DNA of 64,000 nt from Leptospira ellinghausenii (GTDB lineage: Bacteria; Spirochaetota; Leptospiria; Leptospirales; Leptospiraceae). Of this stretch, positions 18,068 through 26,502 are shown piece by piece (positions within the stretch are counted from its first letter, which is position 1; every line of letters begins with the position of its first letter). The translations under genes and the position numbers were made by a program. The notes under the pieces were generated by a model, which made no database searches, was not told where the DNA came from, and worked only from the letters and a program-made list of their open reading frames with translations. Where the stretch lies: assembly GCF_003114815.1 (NCBI RefSeq), contig NZ_BFAZ01000009.1, positions 992,001-1,056,000 of the forward strand. The letters run 5' to 3'.

Positions 18068-18646
18068 TTGAGCGAAAAGGCTTCTAAATTGAATAAAAGC
18101 GAAGAGATTTTAGCTGCTGCATTAGAATTGTTTACGGCGAAAGGGTTTGATGGAACGGCTGTGCCCCTAATTGCAGAACGAGCCAATGTAGCTGCGGGTA
18201 CGATTTACCGTTATTTTGCCAGTAAAGAAGAACTTGTGAACTCACTCTTTCAAAAATGGCAAGAAAGTCTTTATTCAAAAATCAAAGATAGTTTTCCACA
18301 CGAAGCAGGACCCAAAGAACAATTCCATCAAATTTGGAAATCCATGGCCGAATTCCAAAGAGAAAACCCTGTGGCTTTTGATTTTTTAGAAATGCAATAC
18401 AACCTTCCCTATTTAGACAAAAAGAGTTTCGCAAAACGTGCGTTACTACTGAAGTTTCTTACTCGATTTGCTCATGACAACCGAGATATTCTGATTAAAT
18501 TTCCACCAGATGCACTCATTGCGATTGTATGGGGAGCATTTGTTGGACTAGTAAAAGGTTCTCGGAATGGAAAAATAAAATTGGATGATCAATTCTTAAA
18601 AGAAACAGAAGACTTACTTTGGAATGCGATTAAACTTCCAACGTAA
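18068..18646 (+). CDS. TetR/AcrR-family transcriptional regulator
   Basis: This is a 192-residue regulator. The N-terminal HTH is typical (ILAAALELFTAKGFDGTAV, then IAERANVAAGTIYRYFASKEEL near residues 35-56). The C-terminal ligand domain is all-helical. The start is TTG: an in-frame stop lies at 18056-18058 and no ATG or GTG intervenes; GGATAGG lies 9 bases upstream. It is divergent from the ten-gene operon, with a perfect palindrome between them. Local repression relieved by the pathway substrate or its CoA ester is the usual arrangement for this family, and is an inference here. Confidence 0.9.
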   Translation: MSEKASKLNKSEEILAAALELFTAKGFDGTAVPLIAERANVAAGTIYRYFASKEELVNSLFQKWQESLYSKIKDSFPHEAGPKEQFHQIWKSMAEFQRENPVAFDFLEMQYNLPYLDKKSFAKRALLLKFLTRFAHDNRDILIKFPPDALIAIVWGAFVGLVKGSRNGKIKLDDQFLKETEDLLWNAIKLPT

Positions 18647-18666
18647 ATATTTTGAATCATTTCTAA

Positions 18667-19869
18667 TTATTTCCCATCTTCCAAAACTAAATCCACAAAA
18701 AAGGAATATCCCATTTCATTTACATGGGAAAATACAATTACTTTCTTTTTTAATGTTTTGTCCCAATACGGGTCACTAACTTGCCAATTGCCATTGTCAC
18801 GAAACACTTGTTTAACGTGCTTATAAAAAAATGGCATATACGACCAGTTTTTCTGCAAAAAAACCATGTTCTCAATAAACCCAGAATCATTCGTCCTTTC
18901 ATAGTACGGTGAAACTTGGGTTCCTTGCCAATCTGTTACATATACTCTTTGGATCATCGGATCCAATTTGAAGAAACTTTGTGGGTCAATGATCACTCGA
19001 TTCCCTAATGTAATTGTTTTTAAAGGAAGTGACATCAACTTGGATTTGATTTGTTTTTCAAATTCAATTTCTTTTGCAACTTCTATACGTTTTGATTCGT
19101 GGTACAAATGTAATTGCGGAACGACAACATCCTTTATGGTTTGTTTGTCCTCTTTGTATTCTAATGGTTTTCCTAAAAAATAACCTTGTAAAAAAGTCGC
19201 ACCAGAACTGACTGCTTGGTACAATTCTTTTTCTGATTCAATACCTTCAAATAATAATTGAGATCCAATACTCAGTGAAATTTGTTTCAAGTATTCTAAG
19301 ATTGACTGGTATTCTCTTTGTTCAATCGACTTCTTTAACAAATTTAAATCAATTTTAATAATGTCTGGTTTTATAGCACCTAATCTTTCTAAGTTGGACG
19401 ATTCTGAGCCCACATCATCCAAAGCAATACCAAATCCTTGTTCTCGCAGTAGTTCCACACCAGCAGCAAGAACATCAGTCCCAAAACTTCCAGATTTTTC
19501 TGTGATTTCCACAACAATCCGATTGAGTGGGATTCCAGATTCCTTTACAATTTCTGCGATGGGAAGTGAGTTCCCTTTACTCTCTTCATACTCCAAAATC
19601 ACCTGATCTGGTGACATGTTCACAAAAAGTTGGTCATTACTATCTTTGATTTTATCCAATGAAAGACCGAGTAACTTACGATCGATCATAGTCATCCGAA
19701 GCGGAGTTACATGTGGATCCATAAATTCAGGAACCACCACAAGTGAACCCTTCTCATCTCGGACACGGCCTAAGGATTCATAACCGATAACAGACTGTTC
19801 TTCCACGGAGAAGATGGGTTGGAGTAATGGGACATATTGTTTCTCTTTGGTTCCTGCCATCGCGTTCAT
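18667..19869 (-). CDS. EAL-domain protein with YkuI-type C-terminal sensor
   Basis: This is a 400-residue protein. The EAL domain spans about residues 10-245. The signature reads YESLGR, ESL rather than EAL. Other metal and catalytic positions look intact: FVNMS, VVEITE, the DD of ALDDVG, IIKID, the Glu of FEGIE and LQGYFLGKP. Cyclic di-GMP phosphodiesterase activity is therefore possible. Residues ~270-400 (VYVTDWQGTQVSP, KNWSYMPFF, VSDPYWD) follow the pattern of the PAS-like domain of Bacillus YkuI. There is no membrane segment or GGDEF domain. GGGGAGAA precedes the ATG. It stands alone, convergent with tetR. Confidence 0.85.
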   Translation of the reverse strand: MNAMAGTKEKQYVPLLQPIFSVEEQSVIGYESLGRVRDEKGSLVVVPEFMDPHVTPLRMTMIDRKLLGLSLDKIKDSNDQLFVNMSPDQVILEYEESKGNSLPIAEIVKESGIPLNRIVVEITEKSGSFGTDVLAAGVELLREQGFGIALDDVGSESSNLERLGAIKPDIIKIDLNLLKKSIEQREYQSILEYLKQISLSIGSQLLFEGIESEKELYQAVSSGATFLQGYFLGKPLEYKEDKQTIKDVVVPQLHLYHESKRIEVAKEIEFEKQIKSKLMSLPLKTITLGNRVIIDPQSFFKLDPMIQRVYVTDWQGTQVSPYYERTNDSGFIENMVFLQKNWSYMPFFYKHVKQVFRDNGNWQVSDPYWDKTLKKKVIVFSHVNEMGYSFFVDLVLEDGK

Positions 19870-20018
19870 TAAATTTCTCCCCTGTCCTTATTCTGTTTTA
19901 ACGGAATTTTATTCAATAAATTAAACATATTTCGGTCGAATCTTGTTCCTTTTCTATGCAATCTTCTGATTTCGGAGATGTCTTGACCCAGATTTCACGT
20001 TTCCTTAGACTCTCGCGA

Positions 20019-21347
20019 ATGCGATACACAAGCCTAGTCCTATCTTTTGTTTTCATCTCATTGGCAACAAACGCGCAGTCAGTTGTCAAATTCCCAACCA
20101 TTCCAAATGAAGGATCAAATTTTACGAACTCTGAAAGTTCTTGGTCCATCCAATCTCGCATCACACCGTCGATCGATGGACAGACGATTTATAACATCCG
20201 TTACCATGCCGATGGTAAATCTGCGATCATTGGAACAACGGACTTTTATCTTTTTCGCATTAGTTTGTTAGATGGAAGTATGATATGGAAAACAGAAGCC
20301 AAAATGTTTTACCAAAAGGAATTTGATGGTCCAAAAATATTTGATGTATCTCCCGATGGAAAATCCTTTCTCAGTTTTGGACAAACAAACCCAAATGTTC
20401 AATCTTCCGAACGTTATTTACTAATTCGATCTACAGATACCGGAGGTATCACGAAAGTTTTTAAACCAGAGTTTTCTTTATTCCATTCCATCACAGCAGA
20501 TATAGACTATCGATATCCAGGAGATGCGGTTAAGTTAAGTCGTGAAGAATCTGGTCTTGCACCTAACTGGATTTTAACGATTGACAGTGCAAAGTTCATA
20601 GACCAAGGAAAACGAATTTTGGCTTCATACAAACACAATATGGATGGGCCTCATTTTTATGACCGTAGGCTTATTGTCTATGATACAATGACTGGTAAAA
20701 AGATAAATGATTTCCAATTAACTGCTGATCCAAATACAGCTGACTGGACACAACCCGCAGGATTTGAAATTGCCCACTACCAATTCCCTTACCAATACTT
20801 AGAAAAACGAAACACTATTTTGTATGGCAATGCCCATGGAAGGATTCATGAATTAAATGAGACCAATATGAACCAAAATAGTAAGATAAGTCTTGTTGAA
20901 GAAAAACCAGCGGGCCCCATTATCTACATTCCAGAAAGTGATTCGGAAGACTTACAAGTGAAAGATAGACAAACCATTCGTTCTATGGCAATCACACCGG
21001 ATGGAAATACACTTTATTGTTCAGGAGGAGTTGAATCAGGTTATATCCAATTGTATGCCTTTAACCTAATCTCAAAAAAAGAAATCTTTAAGTCTCCTAT
21101 AATGGACGTTGGAGAAATTTTAGCACCTTCTTCACAAATCTTAGTCCTTGGCGGTTTTACTTCTTCTGGAAAATTTTACATCGTTGATACCAAAAAAGGA
21201 GAACTCCTCTTTGTATCCGATGACAATGAAAATTACATCCATCCCAATTTATTTATCACTCACCCTAAACAAAAAGAAATTTTAGCACTTTCAACCGGCA
21301 ATCAAATTGTCATCTTACGCCCACAAGGAGGGACTTCTTCATGGTAA
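20019..21347 (+). CDS. Exported WD40-like beta-propeller protein of unknown function
   Basis: The start at 20019 gives a standard signal peptide (MRYTSLVLSFVFISLATNAQ). An upstream in-frame ATG would add 21 residues without export features. The ~442-residue product has recurring propeller-blade motifs: YHADGKSAIIGT, VSPDGKSFLSFG, ITPDGNTLYCSG and DTKKGELLFVSD. These resemble WD40-like or PQQ-like repeats, but no cofactor motif is visible. It overlaps the start of the ankyrin gene by 7 bases, so the two exported repeat proteins are probably made together and may form a pair in the periplasm. Function unknown. Confidence 0.75.
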   Translation: MRYTSLVLSFVFISLATNAQSVVKFPTIPNEGSNFTNSESSWSIQSRITPSIDGQTIYNIRYHADGKSAIIGTTDFYLFRISLLDGSMIWKTEAKMFYQKEFDGPKIFDVSPDGKSFLSFGQTNPNVQSSERYLLIRSTDTGGITKVFKPEFSLFHSITADIDYRYPGDAVKLSREESGLAPNWILTIDSAKFIDQGKRILASYKHNMDGPHFYDRRLIVYDTMTGKKINDFQLTADPNTADWTQPAGFEIAHYQFPYQYLEKRNTILYGNAHGRIHELNETNMNQNSKISLVEEKPAGPIIYIPESDSEDLQVKDRQTIRSMAITPDGNTLYCSGGVESGYIQLYAFNLISKKEIFKSPIMDVGEILAPSSQILVLGGFTSSGKFYIVDTKKGELLFVSDDNENYIHPNLFITHPKQKEILALSTGNQIVILRPQGGTSSW

Positions 21348-22516
21348 GCCAATTGACACATAACAAATGTTTCATCGTTTTTTTTCTTTATTTATTAATC
21401 TCACTTAATATATTATATGCGAATGATCTCAATATTTCCGCCATGAGAGATCCAAAAACCATCAAAGAGAAAGTAAACAAAGGTTTTGATGTCAATACAA
21501 AACGAAATGAAGATGGATATACCTTACTGCACTATGCAGCAGAATTGGGAAACGTTGATCTTGCTAAATTTTTAATCACAAAAGGTGCCAGTCTCAATGT
21601 TCCCATGAAAGATGGAACTACACCACTTGCCACCGCCATTGGATTTAGCAAAAATGAGATGATAAAACTTCTTTTGGAAGAAGGAGTAGATCCGAATTAT
21701 GTGTTGGGGGAAAAAAATTACAATAGAACCCACTTTCACTATTACATCACAAAAATTCGAAAATTTGATCCAAATCTTTTTTCTTTATTCCTTTCAAAAG
21801 GTGCTAATCTTGAAACAAAAGATTCGTTTACCGAAACCCCACTCATCACTCTTGCTTCCTCTGAATTTCAGTTTTTAGAACATACCAAAGCATTGTTAGA
21901 TGCTAAAGCCAATCCAAACGCCCAAACAAAATTTGGCATTACACCTCTAATGGGTGCAGTATTCAGTCGCAACTTCCCACTTGTACAAATCTTAATTCGC
22001 CAAGGATCAAACATCGAACTCGAAAACTCAGATGGCAATACAGTTCTCCTTGCCATGATTAATATGGGAAACTATCATCCAGAGAAACCAAAGTTATTCC
22101 AAATCCTTTTAGATGCGAAAGCAAATGTGAACCATAGGAACGCAGAAGGAAATACCGCCCTTCACTTGTGTGTGATAGGAGATTCGCTCGAAATCCTGTC
22201 CATCCTAACCAAACAAAATATCGATTCCAGTATCAGAAATACAAAAGGAATAACTGCATTGGAACAAGCGATTACCAATGAAAATTGGCCAGCCACCAAA
22301 ATCCTTTTGAGTGTCGAAACCGATATCAATGGATGGGACAAATATGGAGCTACGAAATTACACAGTGCAATTTTAAATGAAAAATATGAATTGATCCAAC
22401 TCCTACTCGACGCAGGTGCCGATCCGCAAAAAAAAGACAAATGGGGAAAAACTGCGATTGAGTTTGCCGAAAGACAAAACAATCCTAAGGTTTTAAAACT
22501 CCTCAAAAAAGAATGA
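21341..22516 (+). CDS. Exported ankyrin-repeat protein
   Basis: This is a 391-residue protein. A hydrophobic signal segment (CFIVFFLYLLISLNILYAND) is followed by about ten ankyrin repeats. Clear ones are DGYTLLHYAAELGNVDLAKF, DGTTPLATAIGFSKNEMIKL, FGITPLMGAVFSRN, EGNTALHLCVIGDS and YGATKLHSAILNEKYELIQL. There is no catalytic domain, so a scaffold or binding role in the periplasm is likely. It overlaps the propeller gene by 7 bases and the following pseudouridine synthase gene by 4 (ATGA). Ankyrin proteins of this kind occur across Leptospira. Confidence 0.85.
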   Translation: MVSQLTHNKCFIVFFLYLLISLNILYANDLNISAMRDPKTIKEKVNKGFDVNTKRNEDGYTLLHYAAELGNVDLAKFLITKGASLNVPMKDGTTPLATAIGFSKNEMIKLLLEEGVDPNYVLGEKNYNRTHFHYYITKIRKFDPNLFSLFLSKGANLETKDSFTETPLITLASSEFQFLEHTKALLDAKANPNAQTKFGITPLMGAVFSRNFPLVQILIRQGSNIELENSDGNTVLLAMINMGNYHPEKPKLFQILLDAKANVNHRNAEGNTALHLCVIGDSLEILSILTKQNIDSSIRNTKGITALEQAITNENWPATKILLSVETDINGWDKYGATKLHSAILNEKYELIQLLLDAGADPQKKDKWGKTAIEFAERQNNPKVLKLLKKE

Positions 22517-23226
22517 AACAAAAAACAAACACTCGGTTTTTACCAAAAGGCTTAACCATCTTACATGAAGACCGAGATATCCTTGTCGTTGATAAACCGG
22601 CGGGACTACTCACCATTGCAACTGATTCTGAAAAATCTAAAACTGCTTACGCTTCCCTTATGGATTATGTAAAAAAAGGAAGTGATCGTTCCAAAAATCG
22701 AATTTTTATCGTTCATCGATTGGATCGTGATACTTCCGGTGTTTTGGTATTTGCAAAAACAGAAGTCGCCAAACAAACATTACAAGAAAATTGGGACAAA
22801 ACCAAAAAAGTTTATATCGCAGTTACACATGGAATCTGGAAACTCAAACAAAGTTCCATCCAATCTTATTTAACAGAGTCAAAAGCCCACCGCGTTTATT
22901 CTGTTGATGATCCCAAACTCGGAAAGTTTTCCGAAACAAAATACAAAGTTTTAAAAGAATCCAATTTGTATTCCCTTCTCGAAATTGATCTCATCACTGG
23001 TCGAAAAAATCAAATTCGCGTACATTTTGCAGAAAAAGGTCATCCCATCGTAGGAGATACCAAATATGGAAACGAAACAAAATCCTTTCCTAGAATGGCA
23101 CTCCATTCGTATTCCATCACCTTGACTCATCCTTTTCAAAAAAAACCATTAACATTTATGACCAATATTCCCAATTTTATCACAGGTCTTGTGGGTGGTT
23201 ACGAAAGGATACAAGATGAAACATAA
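22513..23226 (+). CDS. RluA-family pseudouridine synthase
   Basis: This is a 237-residue enzyme. The catalytic motif HRLDRDTSGVLVFAK near residue 70 contains the essential Asp in HRLD. ILHEDRDILVVDKPAG at the start, and TGRKNQIRVHFAEKGHPIVGD late in the protein, are standard RluA-family segments. There is no N-terminal S4 domain. It would isomerise a uridine in rRNA or tRNA; which one cannot be said from sequence. ATGA overlap with the ankyrin gene, and an 11-base overlap with the HAD gene downstream. Confidence 0.88.
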   Translation: MKQKTNTRFLPKGLTILHEDRDILVVDKPAGLLTIATDSEKSKTAYASLMDYVKKGSDRSKNRIFIVHRLDRDTSGVLVFAKTEVAKQTLQENWDKTKKVYIAVTHGIWKLKQSSIQSYLTESKAHRVYSVDDPKLGKFSETKYKVLKESNLYSLLEIDLITGRKNQIRVHFAEKGHPIVGDTKYGNETKSFPRMALHSYSITLTHPFQKKPLTFMTNIPNFITGLVGGYERIQDET

Positions 23227-23857
23227 AGGATTTATTTTTGATATGGATGGAGTGGTTGTCGACAATCACAAATTCCATTTCAAAGCATGGATGGAATTTT
23301 CCAAAAAATACAAATTTCCTCTCAATCCCCAAATCTATCGAGATACTTATAATGGAAAAACCAATGCTGATTTATTCAGAATGATTTTTGGAGAAATTTC
23401 TTTAGAGCAAATCCAAAACTACGGTGCCGAAAAAGAAAACTTATACCAAACCTTATACAAACAAGAAATGAAACCTCATCTTGGAATCATTGAATTTTTT
23501 CAGTATTTGAAATCCAACCAAGTAAAGTTAGCTCTAGGTACTTCTGCGCCAACCATGAATGTCAATTTTACATTGGATAATCTTAACTTACGATCTTACT
23601 TTGATGTTATCATTGATGGTTCTATGGTGACCTTAGGCAAACCTCATCCTGAAGTATATGAACTTTGTGCGAAAGGATTAGGACTAAATCCAAAAGATTG
23701 TATCGTCTTTGAAGATTCGATTGCTGGATTACAATCAGGAAAGGTCGCAGGTTGTTCCATTTTAGGAGTTGCGACTTCCCATACTGTCGAAGAACTAAAA
23801 ATTCATGTGGACCAAATCATTTCTGATTTTACCGATCCACTAGTGTTTTCATTATAA
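23216..23857 (+). CDS. HAD-superfamily hydrolase, beta-phosphoglucomutase/phosphatase type
   Basis: The start at 23216 is supported by GAAAGGA 7 bases upstream and by the conserved opening. About 213 residues. HAD motif I is FIFDMDGVVVDNH, motif II is LALGTSA, motif III is the Lys of LGKPHPEVY and motif IV is CIVFEDSIAGLQSG. A helical cap lies between motifs I and II, as in beta-phosphoglucomutases and sugar-phosphate phosphatases. The specific substrate is not readable. It overlaps the pseudouridine synthase gene by 11 bases and is last in the unit starting at 20019. Confidence 0.85.
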   Translation: MKHKGFIFDMDGVVVDNHKFHFKAWMEFSKKYKFPLNPQIYRDTYNGKTNADLFRMIFGEISLEQIQNYGAEKENLYQTLYKQEMKPHLGIIEFFQYLKSNQVKLALGTSAPTMNVNFTLDNLNLRSYFDVIIDGSMVTLGKPHPEVYELCAKGLGLNPKDCIVFEDSIAGLQSGKVAGCSILGVATSHTVEELKIHVDQIISDFTDPLVFSL

Positions 23858-23859
23858 AT

Positions 23860-24789
23860 TTATTCCTGAAAGTCAGTGAGTAAATTACTGGTTTTGTTGG
23901 TTAAATCAATGCGTATAATGGCCGTTCTACCTTCATCTATGTAGGTAAGATCATCAAAGGATAATTTTTTTGCCATAAAAATCCCACGACCGTGCGTTTT
24001 GAATGCATTTTTAGTCATTGCTTCAATCGACAAATATCGTTTCCAATCAAATCCTTTCCCTTGGTCACTGATTCGAATTTCAATGCGCTCTTCGTTTCTT
24101 TCAAAGTTTACCTTTACATATTTGTCTTTGTACTCAGGTGTATCTAATCTTCGAAAAATTTCTTCCATCAATTTATCATTATCATGGAGTTCCGATTTTT
24201 CCTGGTATGAAATTCCTAAATTCCCATGTTCAATTGCATTGTTTAGAATTTCCATGATCCCGGTTAACACACGTTCAGGATCGGGACAAGCATTGGCAAG
24301 TAACGGAGCAAGTTCATGAGATTCACGAATGGAACGAATCCGAAATTCACCAGTGATCATATGTCGAAGGGCACCCATACCTTTATGAAGGTCTTCTTTT
24401 GCCCTTTGTAATTTGATAAAATGTTCAACAGCAGTTTGCACTATGCGAACAAGAAGGGCACGTGAATATGGTTTTGTTAAATAATAAAAAGCACCTGCAT
24501 CAAGCCCCTCTGTCATATCGGTGATGGAACTCATAGCAGTTTGGAAAATGACAGGGATATCTCGGTACTTTTCGGATCGTTTGATTTTTTTTAGAAGTTC
24601 GATCCCGTCCATCTTTGGCATCAATCGATCTAAAATAATGGCATGAAAAACTATCGAACCAGAGCTTAAAATCTGGAATGCCTCTTCTCCATCTTTCGCT
24701 TTGACAACAGTGAATCCTTTATCGGACAAAGACTCGTCAATGATCATTAAATTGATCATCTCGTCATCAACAGCAAGTAAATTGATCAT
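23860..24789 (-). CDS. Response regulator with C-terminal RsbW-like ATPase domain
   Basis: This is a 309-residue protein. Residues 1-125 form a receiver with acidic D8 and D9, phospho-acceptor D54 (ILDRLMPKMDG) and the Lys of YLTKPYS. Residues ~165-300 form a GHKL ATPase: the N-box is NNAIEHGNLG, DQGKGFDW follows, and GRGIFMAKKL is the G-box. There is no His-containing dimerisation domain, so this is closer to an anti-sigma serine kinase than to a histidine kinase. Its start overlaps the stop of the kinase gene at 24786 (ATGA). STAS proteins at 47133 and 56068 are conceivable partners; that link is speculative. Confidence 0.85.
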   Translation of the reverse strand: MINLLAVDDEMINLMIIDESLSDKGFTVVKAKDGEEAFQILSSGSIVFHAIILDRLMPKMDGIELLKKIKRSEKYRDIPVIFQTAMSSITDMTEGLDAGAFYYLTKPYSRALLVRIVQTAVEHFIKLQRAKEDLHKGMGALRHMITGEFRIRSIRESHELAPLLANACPDPERVLTGIMEILNNAIEHGNLGISYQEKSELHDNDKLMEEIFRRLDTPEYKDKYVKVNFERNEERIEIRISDQGKGFDWKRYLSIEAMTKNAFKTHGRGIFMAKKLSFDDLTYIDEGRTAIIRIDLTNKTSNLLTDFQE

Positions 24790-26402
24790 CGAATTCCTTC
24801 ACGGGAACTTGGTATTAACATTGTAAAAACTGCTCCCTTATCTTCATGATTTTCAGCATATAACAATCCGTTGTGATCATTTACAATTTCTCTTGAGATC
24901 GACAAACCGAGCCCAGTTCCTTTGGTTCCAGCTTTTACTTGTTTGGATTGGATGAACTTTTCAAAAATTTTATCTAGGTCTTCGGAAGGAATTCCTGGAC
25001 CGAAATCTCTGATTTGGATGCCAATTCCTTTCACATACGACTGAGATTTTCTTGGAATAAATTCTCTTTTTATCAAACTAATCTCAATATTAGTGTCATT
25101 TGGAATGAATTTTAATGCATTGGAGATGATATTTCTGATCACTTGTTGGATCCGCTCATAATCGAAATCAGCTTCCCAACGTTCCTCATTATTTAGTAAA
25201 ACAACTGTGATCCCTCTTTTTTCCAAAATTGCACGCATTTCATTGATCACAAATTTGGTGGTTTCTTTTAAACAATTCCGTTCAAAAAGATATCGCATTT
25301 TACCTGATTCTAATTTGGCTATATCCAATAAATTATCAAGAAGCGCAAGTAACCGTTTCCCAGAGGAATCGATGATGTGAAAGTATTCTTTAATTTTTTC
25401 GGGTGGTACGGTGGCTGATTTTTCCGCTCCAAGTTCCGCATAACTTAAAATTGCATGAATTGGAGTTTTTAACTCATGTGAAATATTGGCAAGAAAGAGC
25501 GACTTCATATAGGAAGCTTCTTCAGCTATATTTTTGGACATTTTTAAGTCCATAGTTTGCCTTTCGACCAATTCTTCTAAATGATTTCTGTATTGGTATA
25601 ATTCTTCTTCCTGAAGTTTTCTTTGGCTGATGTCTCTCAGAATTCCTGTAAACATTTTTCCGGATTTTGTTTTAAATTCTCCAACCGAAAGTTCACATGG
25701 AAAAATTTCACCTGACTTCCGTTGTGCGAATACCTCTCGGCCTACACCTATAATATGAGTTTCCCCTGTTTCTTTATACCGCCTCAGGAATTCATCATGT
25801 TTGTCTTTGTAATCTGGAGGAATGATGATCGTTACATTTTTTCCAATCACCTCCTCTTGTTTATAACCAAATGTATTCTCTGCTGTTTTATTAAAAAACT
25901 GGATGATTCCTTCATCATTGATGATCACAATGGAATCAGCTGCATTCTGAGCCATGGAAAGAAATCTAGATTCACTTTCTAAAAAAGCATTTTCTAATCG
26001 TTTGCGTTCCGTAATGTCACGATGGTTGGACATGATATAACCATCATATAAAACCACAAATCTTACTTCCACATGACGAATATTAGGTTCTTCACCATAA
26101 GAATACTCTTTCCAAAATACTAAATTTTTTTTGTCCGATAAGTAAGCGAGAGCTTCCGAAGTGATTTCACGTAAATAAGGAGGAAGACCAACACTGATAT
26201 GTTGTCCTAAAAGAGATTCTGGTTTGTCTCCTATGTTAACAAACCTTGAAGTTTTATAATCAACGATGATCCCTTCACGATTGATTTTAAGCCAAAAGTC
26301 TGGGTTCGATCTGAGTAAATTTTCTAATTCCCGGAGAACTTCTTCCTGGGGAAAGGCAGATGGATTTTGCCAAATACGAGAAATAGGGGAATTAGATGGC
26401 AT
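24786..26402 (-). CDS. PAS-PAS sensor histidine kinase
   Basis: This is a 538-residue cytoplasmic kinase with no membrane segment. Two PAS domains occupy about residues 25-135 and 140-260; the second has the pattern IIQFFNKTAENTFGYKQEEV. A coiled linker leads to the HisKA box FLANISHELKTPIHAI with the phospho-His near residue 308. The HATPase domain has NALKFIPN, RDFGPGIP and GTGLGLSIS. ATG at 26402 is used, although TTG at 26405 is better spaced from AAGGA. It is translationally coupled to the receiver-ATPase gene, its probable partner. Divergent from pyrD. Confidence 0.9.
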   Translation of the reverse strand: MPSNSPISRIWQNPSAFPQEEVLRELENLLRSNPDFWLKINREGIIVDYKTSRFVNIGDKPESLLGQHISVGLPPYLREITSEALAYLSDKKNLVFWKEYSYGEEPNIRHVEVRFVVLYDGYIMSNHRDITERKRLENAFLESESRFLSMAQNAADSIVIINDEGIIQFFNKTAENTFGYKQEEVIGKNVTIIIPPDYKDKHDEFLRRYKETGETHIIGVGREVFAQRKSGEIFPCELSVGEFKTKSGKMFTGILRDISQRKLQEEELYQYRNHLEELVERQTMDLKMSKNIAEEASYMKSLFLANISHELKTPIHAILSYAELGAEKSATVPPEKIKEYFHIIDSSGKRLLALLDNLLDIAKLESGKMRYLFERNCLKETTKFVINEMRAILEKRGITVVLLNNEERWEADFDYERIQQVIRNIISNALKFIPNDTNIEISLIKREFIPRKSQSYVKGIGIQIRDFGPGIPSEDLDKIFEKFIQSKQVKAGTKGTGLGLSISREIVNDHNGLLYAENHEDKGAVFTMLIPSSREGIR

Positions 26403-26502
26403 CAATTACTGTCCTTGGAAGGAATATAGGAAACGTCGCTATTTTCGGAAAGAAATTGTAAGAAATCACGGGGAAAAAAGAATCAACGTAAGGATTTTTC
26501 CC

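Noticed and set aside
1597..18646. Naming the island a bile acid or cholesterol degradation pathway
   Set aside because: No ring-opening or steroid-specific hydroxylase gene is present and the transporter family name does not define its substrate, so only a general hydrophobic substrate is proposed.
26266..26502. Longer pyrD reading from the first in-frame ATG
   Set aside because: The extra residues overlap the divergent kinase gene and lack DHODH similarity; TTG at 26503 has a spaced AAGGA and gives the family length.
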